DNA of 64,000 bases from Lepidodermella squamata (taxonomy: Eukaryota; Gastrotricha), in contig JBLDXI010000007.1 in the NCBI GenBank assembly GCA_047495785.1, positions 310,001 through 374,000 of the forward strand, given 5' to 3'. This document shows positions 34,059 to 46,559 of the stretch, one piece after another. Below the pieces are notes generated by a model, which did no database searches, was not told the DNA's origin, and saw only the letters and a list, made by a program, of their open reading frames with translations. The position numbers and the translations under genes were made by a program. Every line of letters begins with the position of its first letter. Position 1 is the first letter of the stretch.

Positions 34059-35795
34059 ATGTTACATTCATTAGTGGCTGCATCCGCCCTAATTCTGTTA
34101 TCGACATACCAGGCGAAAGGTATACTTCGAACTCCTTATATTCCTGGCAATAATCTGACCGATTTTTTCCGAATTATTCAACAGCAGCGACAGATGAGTG
34201 TCCGCTCAATGGCACATACGTTCCAGCTGGTTATGAAATAGACATGTTGTCAGAGTTTAGCTACGTCGAGGCGGGGCTTCAAATCTTTCGCGGTTTAGTC
34301 GTTAGTTGCGACGGTCAGTTTTTTCGAAATACTCGATCTTCCAGTAACTTTTTTTTATCATTTTAGGAATCCTCGCGCAATGGCGGTTTATTCCTAGAAG
34401 TTCTTTTTCCTATTAAAGCTTTATTTCGTTTTTTATCGAGTTGAATTTTTAAGATCGAATGATCATCGGGCTGCATTTGGCAGTTTTCCGAGAGCGGCAC
34501 AATCAGTCGCTGACCTTCGATATTGTCGGCGAAACTTACATTAACAGCGTCACTTTGCCGGAAGACGCGCCGGGAAATTGGATTTTCTACCCCATTTCAT
34601 CGCCACTCGCAGTTCAAAAAGGCGATCTTTTAGGTAAAAAAACCCCCGAAAAATACTAATTAATTGCTATATTATATCAATTTTTTTATAGGCTATTATT
34701 ACGACGCAATTCAAACTCCAGTCGACTTATTGACAATAGCAAATGACCTAATTCCTTACCCGACGATTAACACTCCAGTGACTTATGTTTTGCTCAAAGA
34801 CTTCTCGTCAAATGTCCGGAAATGTTCGGTTTTCAAGCCCCGAATTTCCCATTTCTAATTTTCTAAATTTTGTAGATCCTATCGATGTATCCTCCGCATC
34901 CGTTCAGTATCGAAATCCTGCCCTTACGGCTATTATCAGCCCAAGAATGTCCGTACAGAATATTGAACCGGTCAAGACTACAAAGCGACGTTTATCTCGC
35001 AAATTTTCTTCACCTACAACCCCGACTACAGAGCCACCGACAACTACCACGGCTGCGATTCCAGAGTTACCACAAGCTGAAGTATACGTGAATACAGCTC
35101 TAGAGCAGCCAGTGCAAAGCATGCCGTTTTTATTCCCCAACGAAGCCGTTCAAATGCCAGTAACTGCCCCGCCGGTGGAGGAATTGGCGAATAACCACGT
35201 TGAACTGGCTGATGTAGCCTATGGCGCGTATAAAATAAGCGGAGATATGCCGTTTGTTCGGCCTGATGCTATCCCGACTAGAAAGTTCACTACAACATCT
35301 TGGCGAACTCCTATCCTACTCTCAATCCATTATAGTAATAATTTTGATTATGGAACTTTTTTCTCTTAATTTTCTTCGAATTTTACAGGGTGTCTAGGAG
35401 CTGTAAGTAGCGAAGAGGCGTGTTACTTCAAGAATACGCGGTTTTATTTCGATTACGACACCGCCTCATGCCAGCAACGCTTAGGGTGTCCACTACCTGA
35501 AGCTGAGCAAAGTTACTACAACAACTTTGTCAGTTACGAGCAATGCGTCAGAATTTGCCTACCAGCCCAGCCTATCACGCTGCCGCCATCAATCGACAGC
35601 TACCAAGACCAGGCAGCGTTCAGTTATTACAAAAATAATCAACAAGCGGATCAATCTCAGGCGCCTGTTAAGACTGTTACGAATAATAATAACGCGAAGA
35701 AGACCCATGTGATCCAATCAAGGCAGCAACAGGTGTTCGACGACAAGATGCCTCTTCAAAAGCTGTTGCCTAGCTTTTTGAGGGGGATTTTTTGA
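34059..35795 (+). CDS. G11: secreted protein, 1 AD domain + Thr-containing linker + 1 variant Kunitz domain
   Basis: Exons: 34059-34119, 34188-34313, 34367-34399, 34454-34633, 34692-34823, 34876-35334, 35389-35795. The signal peptide is MLHSLVAASALILLSTYQAK. AD has EAGLQIF, CDG, WRFIPRN, IIGLHLAVFR, IVGETYI, W, GDLLGYYYD, TYVLLKDF and YRNPALTAII. An extra intron splits WRFIPR|N, shared only with G8. Exon 2 begins at a CAGCAG acceptor. The Kunitz has Tyr after Cys2, QQRLGC in place of [FY]YGC, and a 17-residue Cys4-Cys5 loop. A Gln/Lys-rich tail follows to TGA. AATAAA is at 35975-35980. It is the intact relative of G8. Confidence 0.82.
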
Positions 35796-36122
35796 AATTT
35801 CCAGCTTCGTCGTGTTGTGAAAACAAAAATCAAATAATATCGGCTCTCTGCATGTATATCGTCATACTATCCGCTGGCGCAATTACTTATCCTGGAAGCT
35901 AAAAGCTTGAACGTTATTTCCGCATCTTATTATATAGATCCCATTGAATTTTTGTTAGAACGCTAAAAAAAGGAAATAAATGAGAATGAAAGGATTTCAA
36001 TAATGACACGGATGTCGAAGCGCAACAACAACCTGTTGTAAACAAAAGCGTGTAATTGACCTGTTTTGTATGTATTAAGACGGTCCTATAAGCAAAATTG
36101 TTTGTTAGTTAATTTTTACGAG
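35796..36122. other. Short intergenic region G11-G12
   Basis: Contains AATAAA at 35975-35980 for G11 and the presumed G12 promoter. Nothing else seen. Confidence 0.5.
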
Positions 36123-37605
36123 ATGATGATGAATTTGCTGCTAATAGCACCGGCTTTGATAGCTATCGCTTACGGGCAAGGTATATATTATATAAGATTG
36201 GCAATTATTCCAGCTTAATTTATTTGATCTCAAATAAACAGAAACATGCCCCGTCAACACGCTGGTGCCCTCGACTTACAACATAACAGCAGCAGCGGCT
36301 AAACGATACCCATTTGTCGAGGCTGGTCTTCAAATTTTCCTCGGCCGTCAAATTGAATGCGATGGTGACATTTTTGGAGCATTTTAGCGATTCAATTCAA
36401 AATTTAATTTTTAGGGTGGCTCACTGAGTGGCATTTCATTGCGCAGAATCGTTTCATCTACGAGACTCATTTCGCAGTTTTTCGCGAGGAGGAGCCAGCT
36501 GGCAGTTTGTTTTTCGATGTAATCGGTGAAACCTATGTTGGCAATGCAGTTGCCCTACCAGAACGGGCCAACGGCACTTTTGACTTCTACCCCGCCAGCG
36601 ATCCTATCGCGGTGAAAAAGGGCGATTACCTCGGCATCTACTACGACGATTACGATCAGGGAATCAACTCGGCAACTGTTATCACTGACCGCGTTGATGT
36701 GAACATCCCTGATGGCGCTCCATTGACTTATGTCTTGCTGTTGGACGCTCTTCGAGGAGTAGCAGTTGGGTCTAAGGTCGATGCGACGCTTTACTCTTCG
36801 AACACATTCCGAGACCCGGCGTTGACTGCTCTGATATCGCCTGAAAAACCGACAACCCCTGCGCCAACTACGACAACGACTACAACCGAGCTCCCTCCGC
36901 CTATTCCATCGACTTTATCAACGACTACCTCAACTACAACTGAATTACCACCGCCGATCCCAACGCTGGAACCAGTGACTACGACGACGTCTACAACAAC
37001 CACGACTACAACAAGAAGGACTACTACTACGACTAAGGCATCAACACCAGCAGCGACGACGACTGAGCTTCCAACCGCTGCTACTAGGAGTGGCTTAGTC
37101 CCTGCGAGTAAGTCCTTAAATCTCGAATTCGAAATTTTTTTATTGAACACTTTCAGGATGTCTACTGGACCTGCCGGGTGATAACGCTTGTGTTGTTAAG
37201 CGAGTTCGGTTTTTCTTTCACTTCATAGTCGGCCGTTGCCGGAGTGACTTCGGCTGCCCGCCTACAGCAGCCAACGAGAACAGTTTCGCTTCTCTGGAAG
37301 AATGTGAAAACATTTGCGTCGCTTCGTTCACTGATTTTAGAGAATGGCAGCAGCCACCTGTCATTCCTAACACATTCCCATTCGCTCCCTCTAATGGCTT
37401 CTACGATCCGAACAATCTCAACGCTAGGCTGAGGGCTGAACTGCTATTCGGCACTAGGGAGCAAGCGATTGCCGTACCAGCTAGTAGTATTGTCAACTCG
37501 CCTGGCGGCAAACCGTTGAACTCATTCCCGCGCGAACTGCCTATCAAAGATTCGCAACGCCCTTATCAATCTCGAAAGCACTTGTGCCACGGCCAAAAAT
37601 GTTGA
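36123..37605 (+). CDS. G12: secreted protein, 1 AD domain + Thr-rich linker + 1 variant Kunitz domain
   Basis: Exons: 36123-36180, 36242-36364, 36415-37107, 37157-37605. The signal peptide is MMMNLLLIAPALIAIAYGQ. AD shows EAGLQIF, ECDG, EWHFIAQN, HFAVFR, VIGETYV, GDYLGIYYDD, TYVLLLD and FRDPALTALI. The usual introns at L|G and before FRDPAL are missing, so most of the AD and the Thr linker (TTTTTTELPPP repeats) form one 693-bp exon. The Kunitz has Val after Cys2, SDFGC, and ENSF instead of NNF. A tail of about 100 residues ends CHGQKC, an extra Cys pair. AATAAA is at 37676-37681. Confidence 0.84.
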
Positions 37606-37871
37606 AAAAACTGTTATTGAATTCGATATTTTATTATGCTATTTATTGTATCTCATTTGTTATTTTAGGTTACATAATAAAAGGGATCATTTTGTTAATT
37701 TAGTGCGTGATCTCGTGTTTTTGAGATGAGCCAAGGTGATAATAACATCATTTTTGACGGAGTAAATAGATGCTACTGGAGTAAACAATCCTTCCCAGAT
37801 GTGTTTTTTTCAATTATATCAAGCATGCTATAACAATTTTTTTGCTATATTGAACGGCTTTTAATAGGATA

Positions 37872-39146
37872 ATGACCAGTAATACCATAGCTCTTGTATT
37901 GAGTGTTTGTTTCGCGTTACTACAAGTCAACGCAGAAGCGGCTTGTCAAACGGGCGAAACTTATGTCCCAACTAAATTCGATCTAGATCGCACGCCAGTT
38001 GCGCCGCTTTTCGAGGCAAATTTTCAAATTTTCACCAATCGCAAGGTCGAATGCGACGGTATGTAACCACATGAAATTACCATTTTTTCTGAAATTTTAA
38101 TTTTTTACAGGAGTTGTTACTAAATTCGCATTCATTCCAAGAACTCGAAATGCGAATGGTCTTCACATTCTCGTTGTTCGGCCTAGGCCAAACAGCCGCT
38201 TTGTAGTTGTTGGCGAGGTTTACGTCAACGGGGTCGTTCTGTCACCCAGCGCTGTTAACAACTGGGTGTTCTACCCAGTTACTGAACCTATTCCAGTAAA
38301 ATCTGGCGATTATTTAGCCATTTTCTACGACAGCGTTGACACGCCAGTTGCGAGTCGTGTTATTACGTCAGAAGAGTCATCTTCAAGTGAATTCCCGACT
38401 TATTCGCTGCTATTAGACGCTTCTTCCGGTGTAAGAGTCGGGGGTGAGTGATTTTTCAATAATTTTCAAAAAATTTCCAAATTGTCAATTTTTAGTTGCC
38501 TTGAATGCGAATGAAACTTACGCGGAAAAGGTGTTCCGATACCCTTTCTTGACGGCAGTTTTGACCTATGTAAGGTTTCGTTTTTTTCAAGGAATTGAGT
38601 GATGATTTGTTTGTTTAGGACCCTCTATCAGCAACTCGAGGTAGGCCTACGGCTAGACCTGTCCCGAACGCTCCAGTAGGTGAAGCGACTACAACAACAA
38701 AGCAGCCGACGATTACTACAACTACAACCACGACTACTCCAACCCCAACGACAACAACCACGACAAAGAAGCCTGTACCGTTCCCTTATTTCGTCCCAAG
38801 TTACGGCCAAGTAGCAACGCTGGCGCCATTCCCAACCAACCCAACCGCGGCGCCAACTCCTATGAATCCTTACCTGATTAGACGGGCGCAAATTCCTGCC
38901 CGTGAGTCTTAGATTCAAGTTTTGAGAGAGTGTGTGTTAAATTTTTTTTATTTTCTAGGATGTGCAGATCAGGTGCCGTCGAATGTTGCCGGGTGCCGAC
39001 TTGGTACCCGCATTTACTTTGTACCACTTCGAGGCGTGTGCCGCGAGGAGTACGGCTGCCTCACGGAGACGACAAACAACTTCCGCACCCTGGACGAATG
39101 CGTCACCGTATGCGGTTCAATCTTAAGTGGCAACAACAAAAAATGA
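37872..39146 (+). CDS. G13: secreted protein, 1 AD domain + Thr-rich linker + 1 Kunitz domain with Arg at P1
   Basis: Exons: 37872-38058, 38111-38443, 38496-38569, 38619-38901, 38959-39146. The signal peptide (MTSNTIALVLSVCFALLQVNA) and AD start share one exon. AD is diverged: EANFQIF replaces GLQIF, FAFIPR lacks the conserved Trp, and VVRP replaces AVFR. GDYLAIFYD, YSLLLD and YPFLTAVL remain. A Thr/Pro linker leads to a single Kunitz, the only one of the 17 with a basic residue (Arg) after Cys2, the position that sets trypsin-like specificity in active inhibitors. Cys1-Cys2 spacing is ten. AATAAA is at 39233-39238. The G12 stop is 266 bp upstream. Confidence 0.82.
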
Positions 39147-39672
39147 CCACCTTGCAAATGTCATAATATTATATAACAACCGCAGCTTTTCATAACATAG
39201 TTCAAAACACCTCAATGTACTACAAGTACTGTAATAAAAACTGTCGAAGTTATATTAAACGCCGCTGCTGTGCAATTTTTTTTCGGGGTATATTATTATT
39301 AGGCTACCAATCGGCGACGCGCGGTGAAATTTTTTGCGGTGGCCATTTTTGCCTTGAGATGCGGCCGCGGCTATTTTTCAAACTCATCCGGGCTTGTTTT
39401 TCACTTGATAATGAGCTAGTAGCAAGCTGTAAATGACCACTTTTGCCGCGGCTTTCGCTTTACACAAAACAACTCACGAGCCTTGTTGAGAATGCCTTAA
39501 AACATAAGGTATACTAGGTGCTGGCAGAGTTCACACTTATTTTCCTAGTTCTTGACAGCGGTGAGCTAAACAGTCGCCCAGAATAGTGTTTATCTCAAAA
39601 CAACTGAAAAATATTTGAAATATAGAATATTTTCACAGGCATTTAATTAGCTGAATAGAAAAAGGAGGATCA
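39147..39672. other. Intergenic region G13-G14
   Basis: AATAAA for G13 at 39233-39238 and an unremarkable AT-rich flank. No supported gene. Confidence 0.5.
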
Positions 39673-41239
39673 ATGTCAATTCCTTTTTTGCTACTCGCCG
39701 GATTTTCGGCAGTCGTAACTGGTTAGTCTTGTTGTGGGTAAATAATTTCGAATACCAATCCACCCTAATTTTTCAGGCCAAATCTGCGAGGTTGAATCAC
39801 CTCGGGCAGTTCCAGTCGATGCTGTTCAAGAACGGCCGGAAGCTTACAATTATTTCGAGGCCGGGCTGCAAATTTTCGAACACTACAGAATTCCATGTGG
39901 TATGTTACCCTTATTAGCCTGATTAATAGGTAATTTTTTTTTTAATTTTTAAGATGGTGCCCTGACTCAATGGCGGTACATGACGTCTCAACCGACTTTT
40001 AGCAAAGTTTATTTCGGCGTTTTCCGGCGTCAGACCGGCCACAGCCCGACTGACTTGGTATTCAACCTGGTTGCCCGGACATACATTAGGACCCAGCCCA
40101 CAAACTGGGAGCCTGGAGTTTGGTTCACAGCTGTCGTAGCCCCAATTCCCGTACAAGCTGGAGATTACCTTGGTAAACAATTTGTGACATCGATTTTCAA
40201 AATCAATAATATTCGAATTTCAGGTTTATTTTACGACAGCTTCCAGACTCCTTATGAGAAGGTTCTTATACCCTCTAAGACTGACGGCTACCCGACCACT
40301 AATACAACCTATGTCTTCCTTTACGATGCCGCTGCCATTGCGGAGAATAATGGTAGATTTTTTAATAATTTTTCAGCTAATTTATTTGATTAATTTTTTT
40401 AGGAGTTGTAAGGGGAGATTATGCTATCCGCCAGCGCCTGCCAGCAATGTACGGAGTAGTAGATAGGATACCCCCGCCGACCGAACCTGAACTCCCCCAG
40501 GTAAGGTTTTTGGGTGTTTAAATCGATATTTAGCCTCAGAATTTTTCATTAATAGGCCTCTCCTGCTCCTCAAGCTGCACCTGTTGAACAAACCACGTCT
40601 ACAACTCGGTCTAGTCCTACTACGTCACCGATAACCAGCACTAAGCCGGCACTGGTAACCCTGCCGAAAACTAATTCATCTGCGGCTGGGACGGCAATCA
40701 ACATCGACCCAGGCACAAGAGTTTCTCGTAAAATTAAATTGCATTTTTTTCGAAAAATTTAGCTATTTTTTTTTAATTAAGGCTGCTTGTTACCTACGCC
40801 TCAACAGCAGAATATTCAGGGATGTACCTGGCCCACGCGACGAGCGTATTTCGACCAAATTCACGGCATCTGCACGGCGTTTTACGGCTGCAGTGCCTCC
40901 AGCGCCGAAAGTCCGGCTAATAATTACGACAGCATGGAGGCGTGCAAAGCCGAATGTCCCGACGCCCCGCGGGCGCTCCCTCTACCCGACCCAGCACCGC
41001 CTGGGACCCCGCCTACCTTTTCGTTCGGCATTCAACCTATCCCTGTTGTTAGCGGAACTAACAAGGAAGCGGATAATGCCAATAATAACTACGGATATGC
41101 CCCTAGTTACCAGAATCCGAACGTGGATAACGCTAATAACCCTAACAACGCCTGGAACAACAATTTGTTCAACCCATTTGTCAACATGTTCGGAAGCTTT
41201 CCGCAAATGTTCGGCAACAATAATAACAAGAAGGACTAG
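39673..41239 (+). CDS. G14: secreted protein, 1 AD domain + linker + 1 variant Kunitz domain + Asn-rich tail
   Basis: Exons: 39673-39721, 39777-39899, 39954-40172, 40224-40352, 40403-40500, 40556-40727, 40782-41239. The signal peptide is MSIPFLLLAGFSAVVT. AD has EAGLQIF, IPC|DG with the intron one codon earlier than usual, QWRYM, YFGVFR, LVARTYI, W, GDYLGLFYD and TYVFLYD, and a diverged end (IRQRLPAMYGVV). The linker has Thr, Pro and Ser. The Kunitz has Thr after Cys2, FYGC and NNYDS. The tail is rich in Asn (blocks of NNN) and Phe and ends NNNNKKD, then TAG. AATAAA is at 41385-41390. Confidence 0.83.
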
Positions 41240-41859
41240 CAAAAATGAACTATGAAACATAATTTTTTTGGACTATAACGTATTTTACTATCACTTCGTA
41301 ATTTTTGTCTCAGAATATTTTTGTAATACATTCGGGATTCATCTCCGCTGGTGTGTATGAAATCGTGTGCACTATTGAACGCGGAATAAAATCAAGACTA
41401 GTTCTGATTGAATTATACTCGGTTAAAAATGTACTCGAAGGCTGAAATTTAGTACATTTTCCGGAGGTGTTTTTACGCCGAGGTCCAAGAGTTGGCACGT
41501 GATATTTCTCGCCTTTTTATAAATTGTACTCAAACAACTTAAAAGAGATAGGAAAAGCAGTAAAATTATCTGCACCCAGCATATAATAAAAAAAACTAAA
41601 AATTAAAAAAAAGTAAAAAATCATCAAAAAATAAAATTGACCGGTAACAAGTGAAAAGTGCGGTTTGGCGTATTTTCTGTATTTTCTAGCAATTGGCAAA
41701 ACGTTTGTTGACTTGAAGTGGGACGATTCTCGGATTCCTATATGTCCTTACTCAGTTTTTCTTACGGATTTCGACTTTTCAAAATTCAGACCTCTAGGAG
41801 GCTCCCATCCACCTTAATAGACGGGAGACCCCAAACTGTTGACTGTCGTTGAAAAGGCT

Positions 41860-42200
41860 TAACGATTTAGGTTGACGTGGAAGCACTAGCTTGATTCCAT
41901 CACATTTTTTTAAACATCTCGCAAGATTCCTTACCTAAGATTACCCAAAAAAATCGCAACTGCGCATATCAGAATTCATTGCGCGACGGATTATTAATTG
42001 ATGCAATAATAAATTTAATTTTTTAAGCGCGCATTTTTTTATAAATTAGCGATTTTCACCCGTACAATTTGAAACCCATTTTCTCAGCAACCCTGATGGC
42101 TATCGACCTCTTTTTGATATCGTTCAACTCCTCGTTTATTGATCTTGAAAGCGGCATCAAAACCTCGCGATGTCAACAGTTTTGCCAAACGCCAAACGCC
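41860..42200. repeat. Dispersed repeat, copy 2
   Basis: Matches 25990-26790 in order, for example GGATTATTAATTGATGCAAT, TTCTCAGCAACCCT and TTGATCTTGAAAGC. This copy lacks the hairpin. Confidence 0.65.
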
Positions 42201-42211
42201 AAACGCCAAAC
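42184..42211. repeat. GCCAAAC heptamer x4
   Basis: Four perfect tandem copies of GCCAAAC at the edge of the dispersed repeat. Confidence 0.9.
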
Positions 42212-42863
42212 CTCACTTTCCACTTGTTAATGGTCAATTAAAATAAAATAAAATGAAATAAAATATTAAATTAATATTAAATCAAAATAAATGCAAAATA
42301 AAATCATCAAGTTGGCAGAATATTTTCATGTAAAAAAAAGAGAAAAAAAATGCAAATTTATGAGTCATCAAAACCACGAGAATTTTCCGTAGATGTCAAG
42401 TCGAGAGATGATGATAATGAACATCCAGGAAATGTCTCTATAGCATCGCGTTGCTAACATCCCTTATACTCGTTATAGTACCAGTTGTTAGCATCATATG
42501 ATCACGAAGCGTCGCAAAACGCGCCGTGAGCGCGAAAAAGTGCGTCGCCGCACACGCGCAACTAAAACTGCGCGTATCAACTATAAACAACGATAGCATG
42601 TTTGATGACAATGAGCAGACTGCACGGAAGATAACGCGCTTCGTTTGTTATAGGATTGTCCGCCGGCTTATACCAGCCCAGCAGCTCCCTCAAACTTCGA
42701 TAGTTAAAACAACATTACTGAAGCGTGGTTTAGATGAGCCATGTGATGCTTTCTTTAACCAGTTATTTCACAGAAATTCATCTGTCGCACGTGAAAAACG
42801 CAGGCAGGTAAAAACATAGAGCGACGAGTTATTAACAAGACCTAATATCGAAGAGAAGTCACC

Positions 42864-45390
42864 ATGTATTCGATTTTTTGGTGCCTTGCAATTATCGCAC
42901 CAATCGCTACCTCAGCACTTGATATATGCATGACACCCGGGGTCAGCGGTTACCTCGTTCCATCGGGCCGGGAGCTCGAGCACGAATCAGCTTACCCTTA
43001 TACTGGATCAGCCCTTCAAATTTTTCCGGAATTGACTATTCCATGTGACGGTAATTTTTAACCCCCTTAATCGAGAAAACATTATTTCTCCGATTTTATA
43101 TTCAGGTTTCATTACGCAGTGGCGCTTCATTAGCCGCAACCAATTAGTCTTCGGCTTCCATCTTCTGGTATTCAGGCCGAAGAAGCAGGAATTCGAGCTG
43201 ATTGGCGAAGAGTACTTTAACGCGTTTTCAACAATGCGAGCGAAAAGTTCTCGAATTTCTTACAAACCACCCAATCCATTGCCGGTTAAAAAGGGTGATA
43301 TGATCGGTGAGATTTTGTTAAATCAATTGCCAGCTGTATCATTCGATTTGTATTTTAGGAATCGCTTACGATGACCTATATAGCCCATTGGAGCTGTTGA
43401 CTGTTCCTTCTAAAATTTATCTACCCGAATCATCTGTCGGAAAAATAGATTTCCCACCAGCTTACCTGTATTTCCTAAACTACACTCAGCTTAGAATCTG
43501 TGAGTTTTTTTTATAAAATTTCAATTTTTTTATTAATTTTTTTTTATTTTAGCAAATGGTGGGAAATTAGACGCTAACATAGCTGTTCGGGAACTACGCC
43601 AGCCTGCTTTGTCGGTATTTGTGAGTAAAACCATAAAGCCAGCAATCGGGCCAAAACCGATCGTGACACCAGCGACAAAGCCCGCATTCGATTTCCGAGC
43701 TGAAAATCCCGATTTTTACCCGACTATTCCGCCGCCTCAAATGAAGACTAACCAAGCATCTCTAGCGCCAACTTACTCTATGGATTTCTCGAAACCTGAA
43801 ATGGAGAAAATTCGAATGGAAATCGCTCATGATTTACCACCAGCGGTTATTCCTGTGGTGAAAGAGATCCTAACTACCCCTGCTGGTATTAGGAATACTT
43901 TGAAAGGCAGAAGAACCCGCCTACCCACCTCGACAGCAGCAATGACTACTACTGAGCAAACCCCTGAGCCATTAATCGAAAATATTAATGATTTGCCTGA
44001 AGGTTGGGACTTGGCTATCACTGAGCCATTCCTTGCCACTTCGGAATTTTTAACCACCCTACTAACAACTAATCGTCGGAAAACGACAACGGCCGTCGAT
44101 GACGAAATGTCAACGACTGAAGAAATGCCCGAAGCAACGCCGGTGACGCGAGAGGTTACGCCTCGCATTACAACAGTCGAAGAACTGATACCTGAAGATT
44201 CACCTGTGCCACCGCATGTCGCGCCTGATGTTGTAACACCCGTACCTGGGCTTACCTCAGCGTCCTATCGACCTGGTCAAACGTATTATCCGCCAAGTAA
44301 GGCCATCAGTTGAACTGATTGTTTGTAGTAATTGATTTTTTGCAGGGTGTCTAAATCCGCCGGTCGCTACGCACAACTGCCCGCGGCTGATGTTGCGAGC
44401 GTTTTTTGACTACTCGCGAGGTTCTTGTAGTCCGTTTTTCGGCTGTGAAGCCCGGGCGACAGACGCTAACAACTTCGAATCGATGGCCCACTGCAAAGCC
44501 TACTGCCATTTCTCAATACCCACCGAACGACCTGCTCGGGCTTTGCCAGTTATCTGTAAGAAAATTAATTAAAAAAATCGAATTCATTTTTTATAAGGAA
44601 TTTTAAACGTCCTGGCGTTACATTTTTCCAAATTCGATTTTTTTTTCTTCATCGATAAGAATGGCCCTGGAATTTTGTATTTTAGCTACCAAGTACTAGG
44701 CTAGGTATAAATAGTCTAATATTGGCTTCCAAGACTCATAATATCGGAGCAAATCACTGATTTGTAAAATCGATACATACTTGGAATCGATATCGGCTCT
44801 GAACGTTGAAGTAAAACTCGTAAATTGACCTCAAAAAACGACGGAAAACGACGGTGCGTAATAGTGAAATCTATTGGTTAGGGATGATAACAAAAAAGAT
44901 AGTAGAACTCGAAAAATCATATTTTGGGACAAGCTGGTACTGGAGCTTCGAAATTAGGCTGCGCATTGCTTATTATTTTCTCGCAACTCTGTGACTTATT
45001 GTGATGAATTTCTTAGATCCGGAGTGTAAATTGGCGCCATCATTCTCAAACTGTTTCTTCCCTACAATCCGATTCTACTACGACTCGCAAGAGAAACGAT
45101 GCTCGTCTTACCTCGGCTGCCAGCCTAACAACTACATGACAACAGCAGTGAACAATTTCGCTACTATCGAAGATTGCAACTCAAGATGCGGCTCGGCTGG
45201 ATCTGCTAATGCCTTACCTTCTGTTCAAAGATCAGCTAGCCATAACAGCAACAATAATAAAGGGATGAACAGGAACGAGAATGAGAATAGCTTCTTCTAC
45301 GGCTCTAACAACCTGGCGGATGTCTTCCCGACATTTTTCGGCGGCAACAACGGCAACGGCTTCTTCAACCCTATTTCTAAGTCAACTTGA
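42864..45390 (+). CDS. G15: secreted protein, 1 AD domain + long Thr/Pro/Glu linker + 2 variant Kunitz domains
   Basis: Exons: 42864-43050, 43106-43306, 43359-43499, 43553-44296, 44346-44555, 45017-45390. The signal peptide (MYSIFWCLAIIAPIATSA) and AD start are one exon. AD has GSALQIF, PCDG, QWRFISRN, GFHLLVFR, LIGEEYF, GDMIGIAYDD and LRQPALSVFV. The 744-bp exon carries a linker of about 220 residues with Thr, Pro and Glu. The two Kunitz domains have Pro and Phe after Cys2; they are separated by a 461-bp intron. The tail has an Asn/Gly-rich stretch and ends in TGA. AATAAA is at 45490-45495. This is the last gene with Kunitz domains in the array. Confidence 0.83.
44556..45016 (+). other. Intron of G15 (461 bp)
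   Basis: Starts GTAAGA, ends TTCTTAG, phase 1 as for other Kunitz introns. The interior is AT-rich with no visible exon. Confidence 0.65.
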
Positions 45391-46559
45391 TCGAAGTTTC
45401 CGATAATTCTGAAAATATCTGCTCATTTCATTTATTACGTGTAAAAAAATAATGATTGTAGTCGTTGAGGATATGCGAAAAAATCGGAAAATAAATGCAA
45501 CTTTTTATAAAGTACGTTTTCTCACCGTTTTCTGGGGAAAATGAAGCTTAAGTCGAACTTGAAAAAATTTGACATTAATTTGCCGTAGATTTTATTGCGA
45601 AAAAAATGACGCAAAATATCAATTTTCAAAAAATGGAAATTCCTCAAAAAATCGCTACCTTTTTTGCTACATTTTTTAGCTTGGGAAAGCTTTCAACGAG
45701 AATTTCAGAAGAGCTTGGCATATCGACTGCTAAAATGCTAAAATTTCGAAAACTAAACGCATAATATTTTTGAATTCGAAACGAAATGAAAAATTTGCGA
45801 AGTTGAATAGAAATCAAAGCATTTTGAGGCATTTCAATATATAATTTGCTGCTCAATCTTTAGAAAATTAGCCTAAGATTATTGTAATGAATTAATTGCG
45901 GCTTCATCGGCAAACCAAAAGATGTCTAGCCGCAATTAAAAGGCTGCAAAACTAATTGCATCGACATGTCCCTTCGCAACACCACCAGCAGCAGCGATGA
46001 CAATCGCGCAGAATTCTCGTAAGTGCACGTAAAAGGATTAGAGGAATGTGCTCGAAATGATAATATTATTGTTTTTACCGGTCAATTTTGCTGTGTGCGA
46101 GTGCGCGATAAATATCGGCCTTGAATGAGCGAAGAATGCGCGCGCGCACACACAGGTATATAACTTCGTTAAATGCGACCCGCGCGGTATAAAAATTTTT
46201 GCGCGCATTTCCGAAACACATATACAACACAACGCGTGCGCACTGGTGGACGCCGCCGCCGACGATCTTTTCAGGCTATCTGTCTGCCGCTTATTGCCTT
46301 TGTTCGCACGCGGCCTATTATAAATATATATATATCGCACAGGCGGTAGATGGCACCGGCGTCGACGACGACGTCGTTCTCAAGCAGTATAGGCATAGCT
46401 TTAATAAACACGCAACAATTAATTGTTTTGGTGTCAACGCGACAGGAAAAGAATTTGGCTGCCGCCACTTAGTTTTGCAGGTTCGTATCGTGCATTATAG
46501 GTATAGTAAACACAGCCGAAATTTGCCATTTTGCTACTGGCAGTTTCAAACCAGGTAAA
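45391..46559. other. Intergenic region G15-G16
   Basis: AATAAA for G15 at 45490-45495, AT-rich sequence, GCGCGC clusters and a short TA run (46323-46336). No supported gene. Confidence 0.55.

Larger units (their letters stand above)
41240..42863. other. Intergenic region G14-G15
   Basis: Holds AATAAA for G14, dispersed repeat copy 2 (41860-42200), a GCCAAAC tandem repeat and an AAATAAAAT-rich tract (42240-42305). A 97-codon frame at 42526-42819 lacks any support and is not called. Confidence 0.6.

Noticed and set aside
42526-42819. 97-codon open frame upstream of G15
   Set aside because: No signal peptide, no similarity to the array, no splice context; it lies in the presumed promoter of G15 and fits chance expectation.
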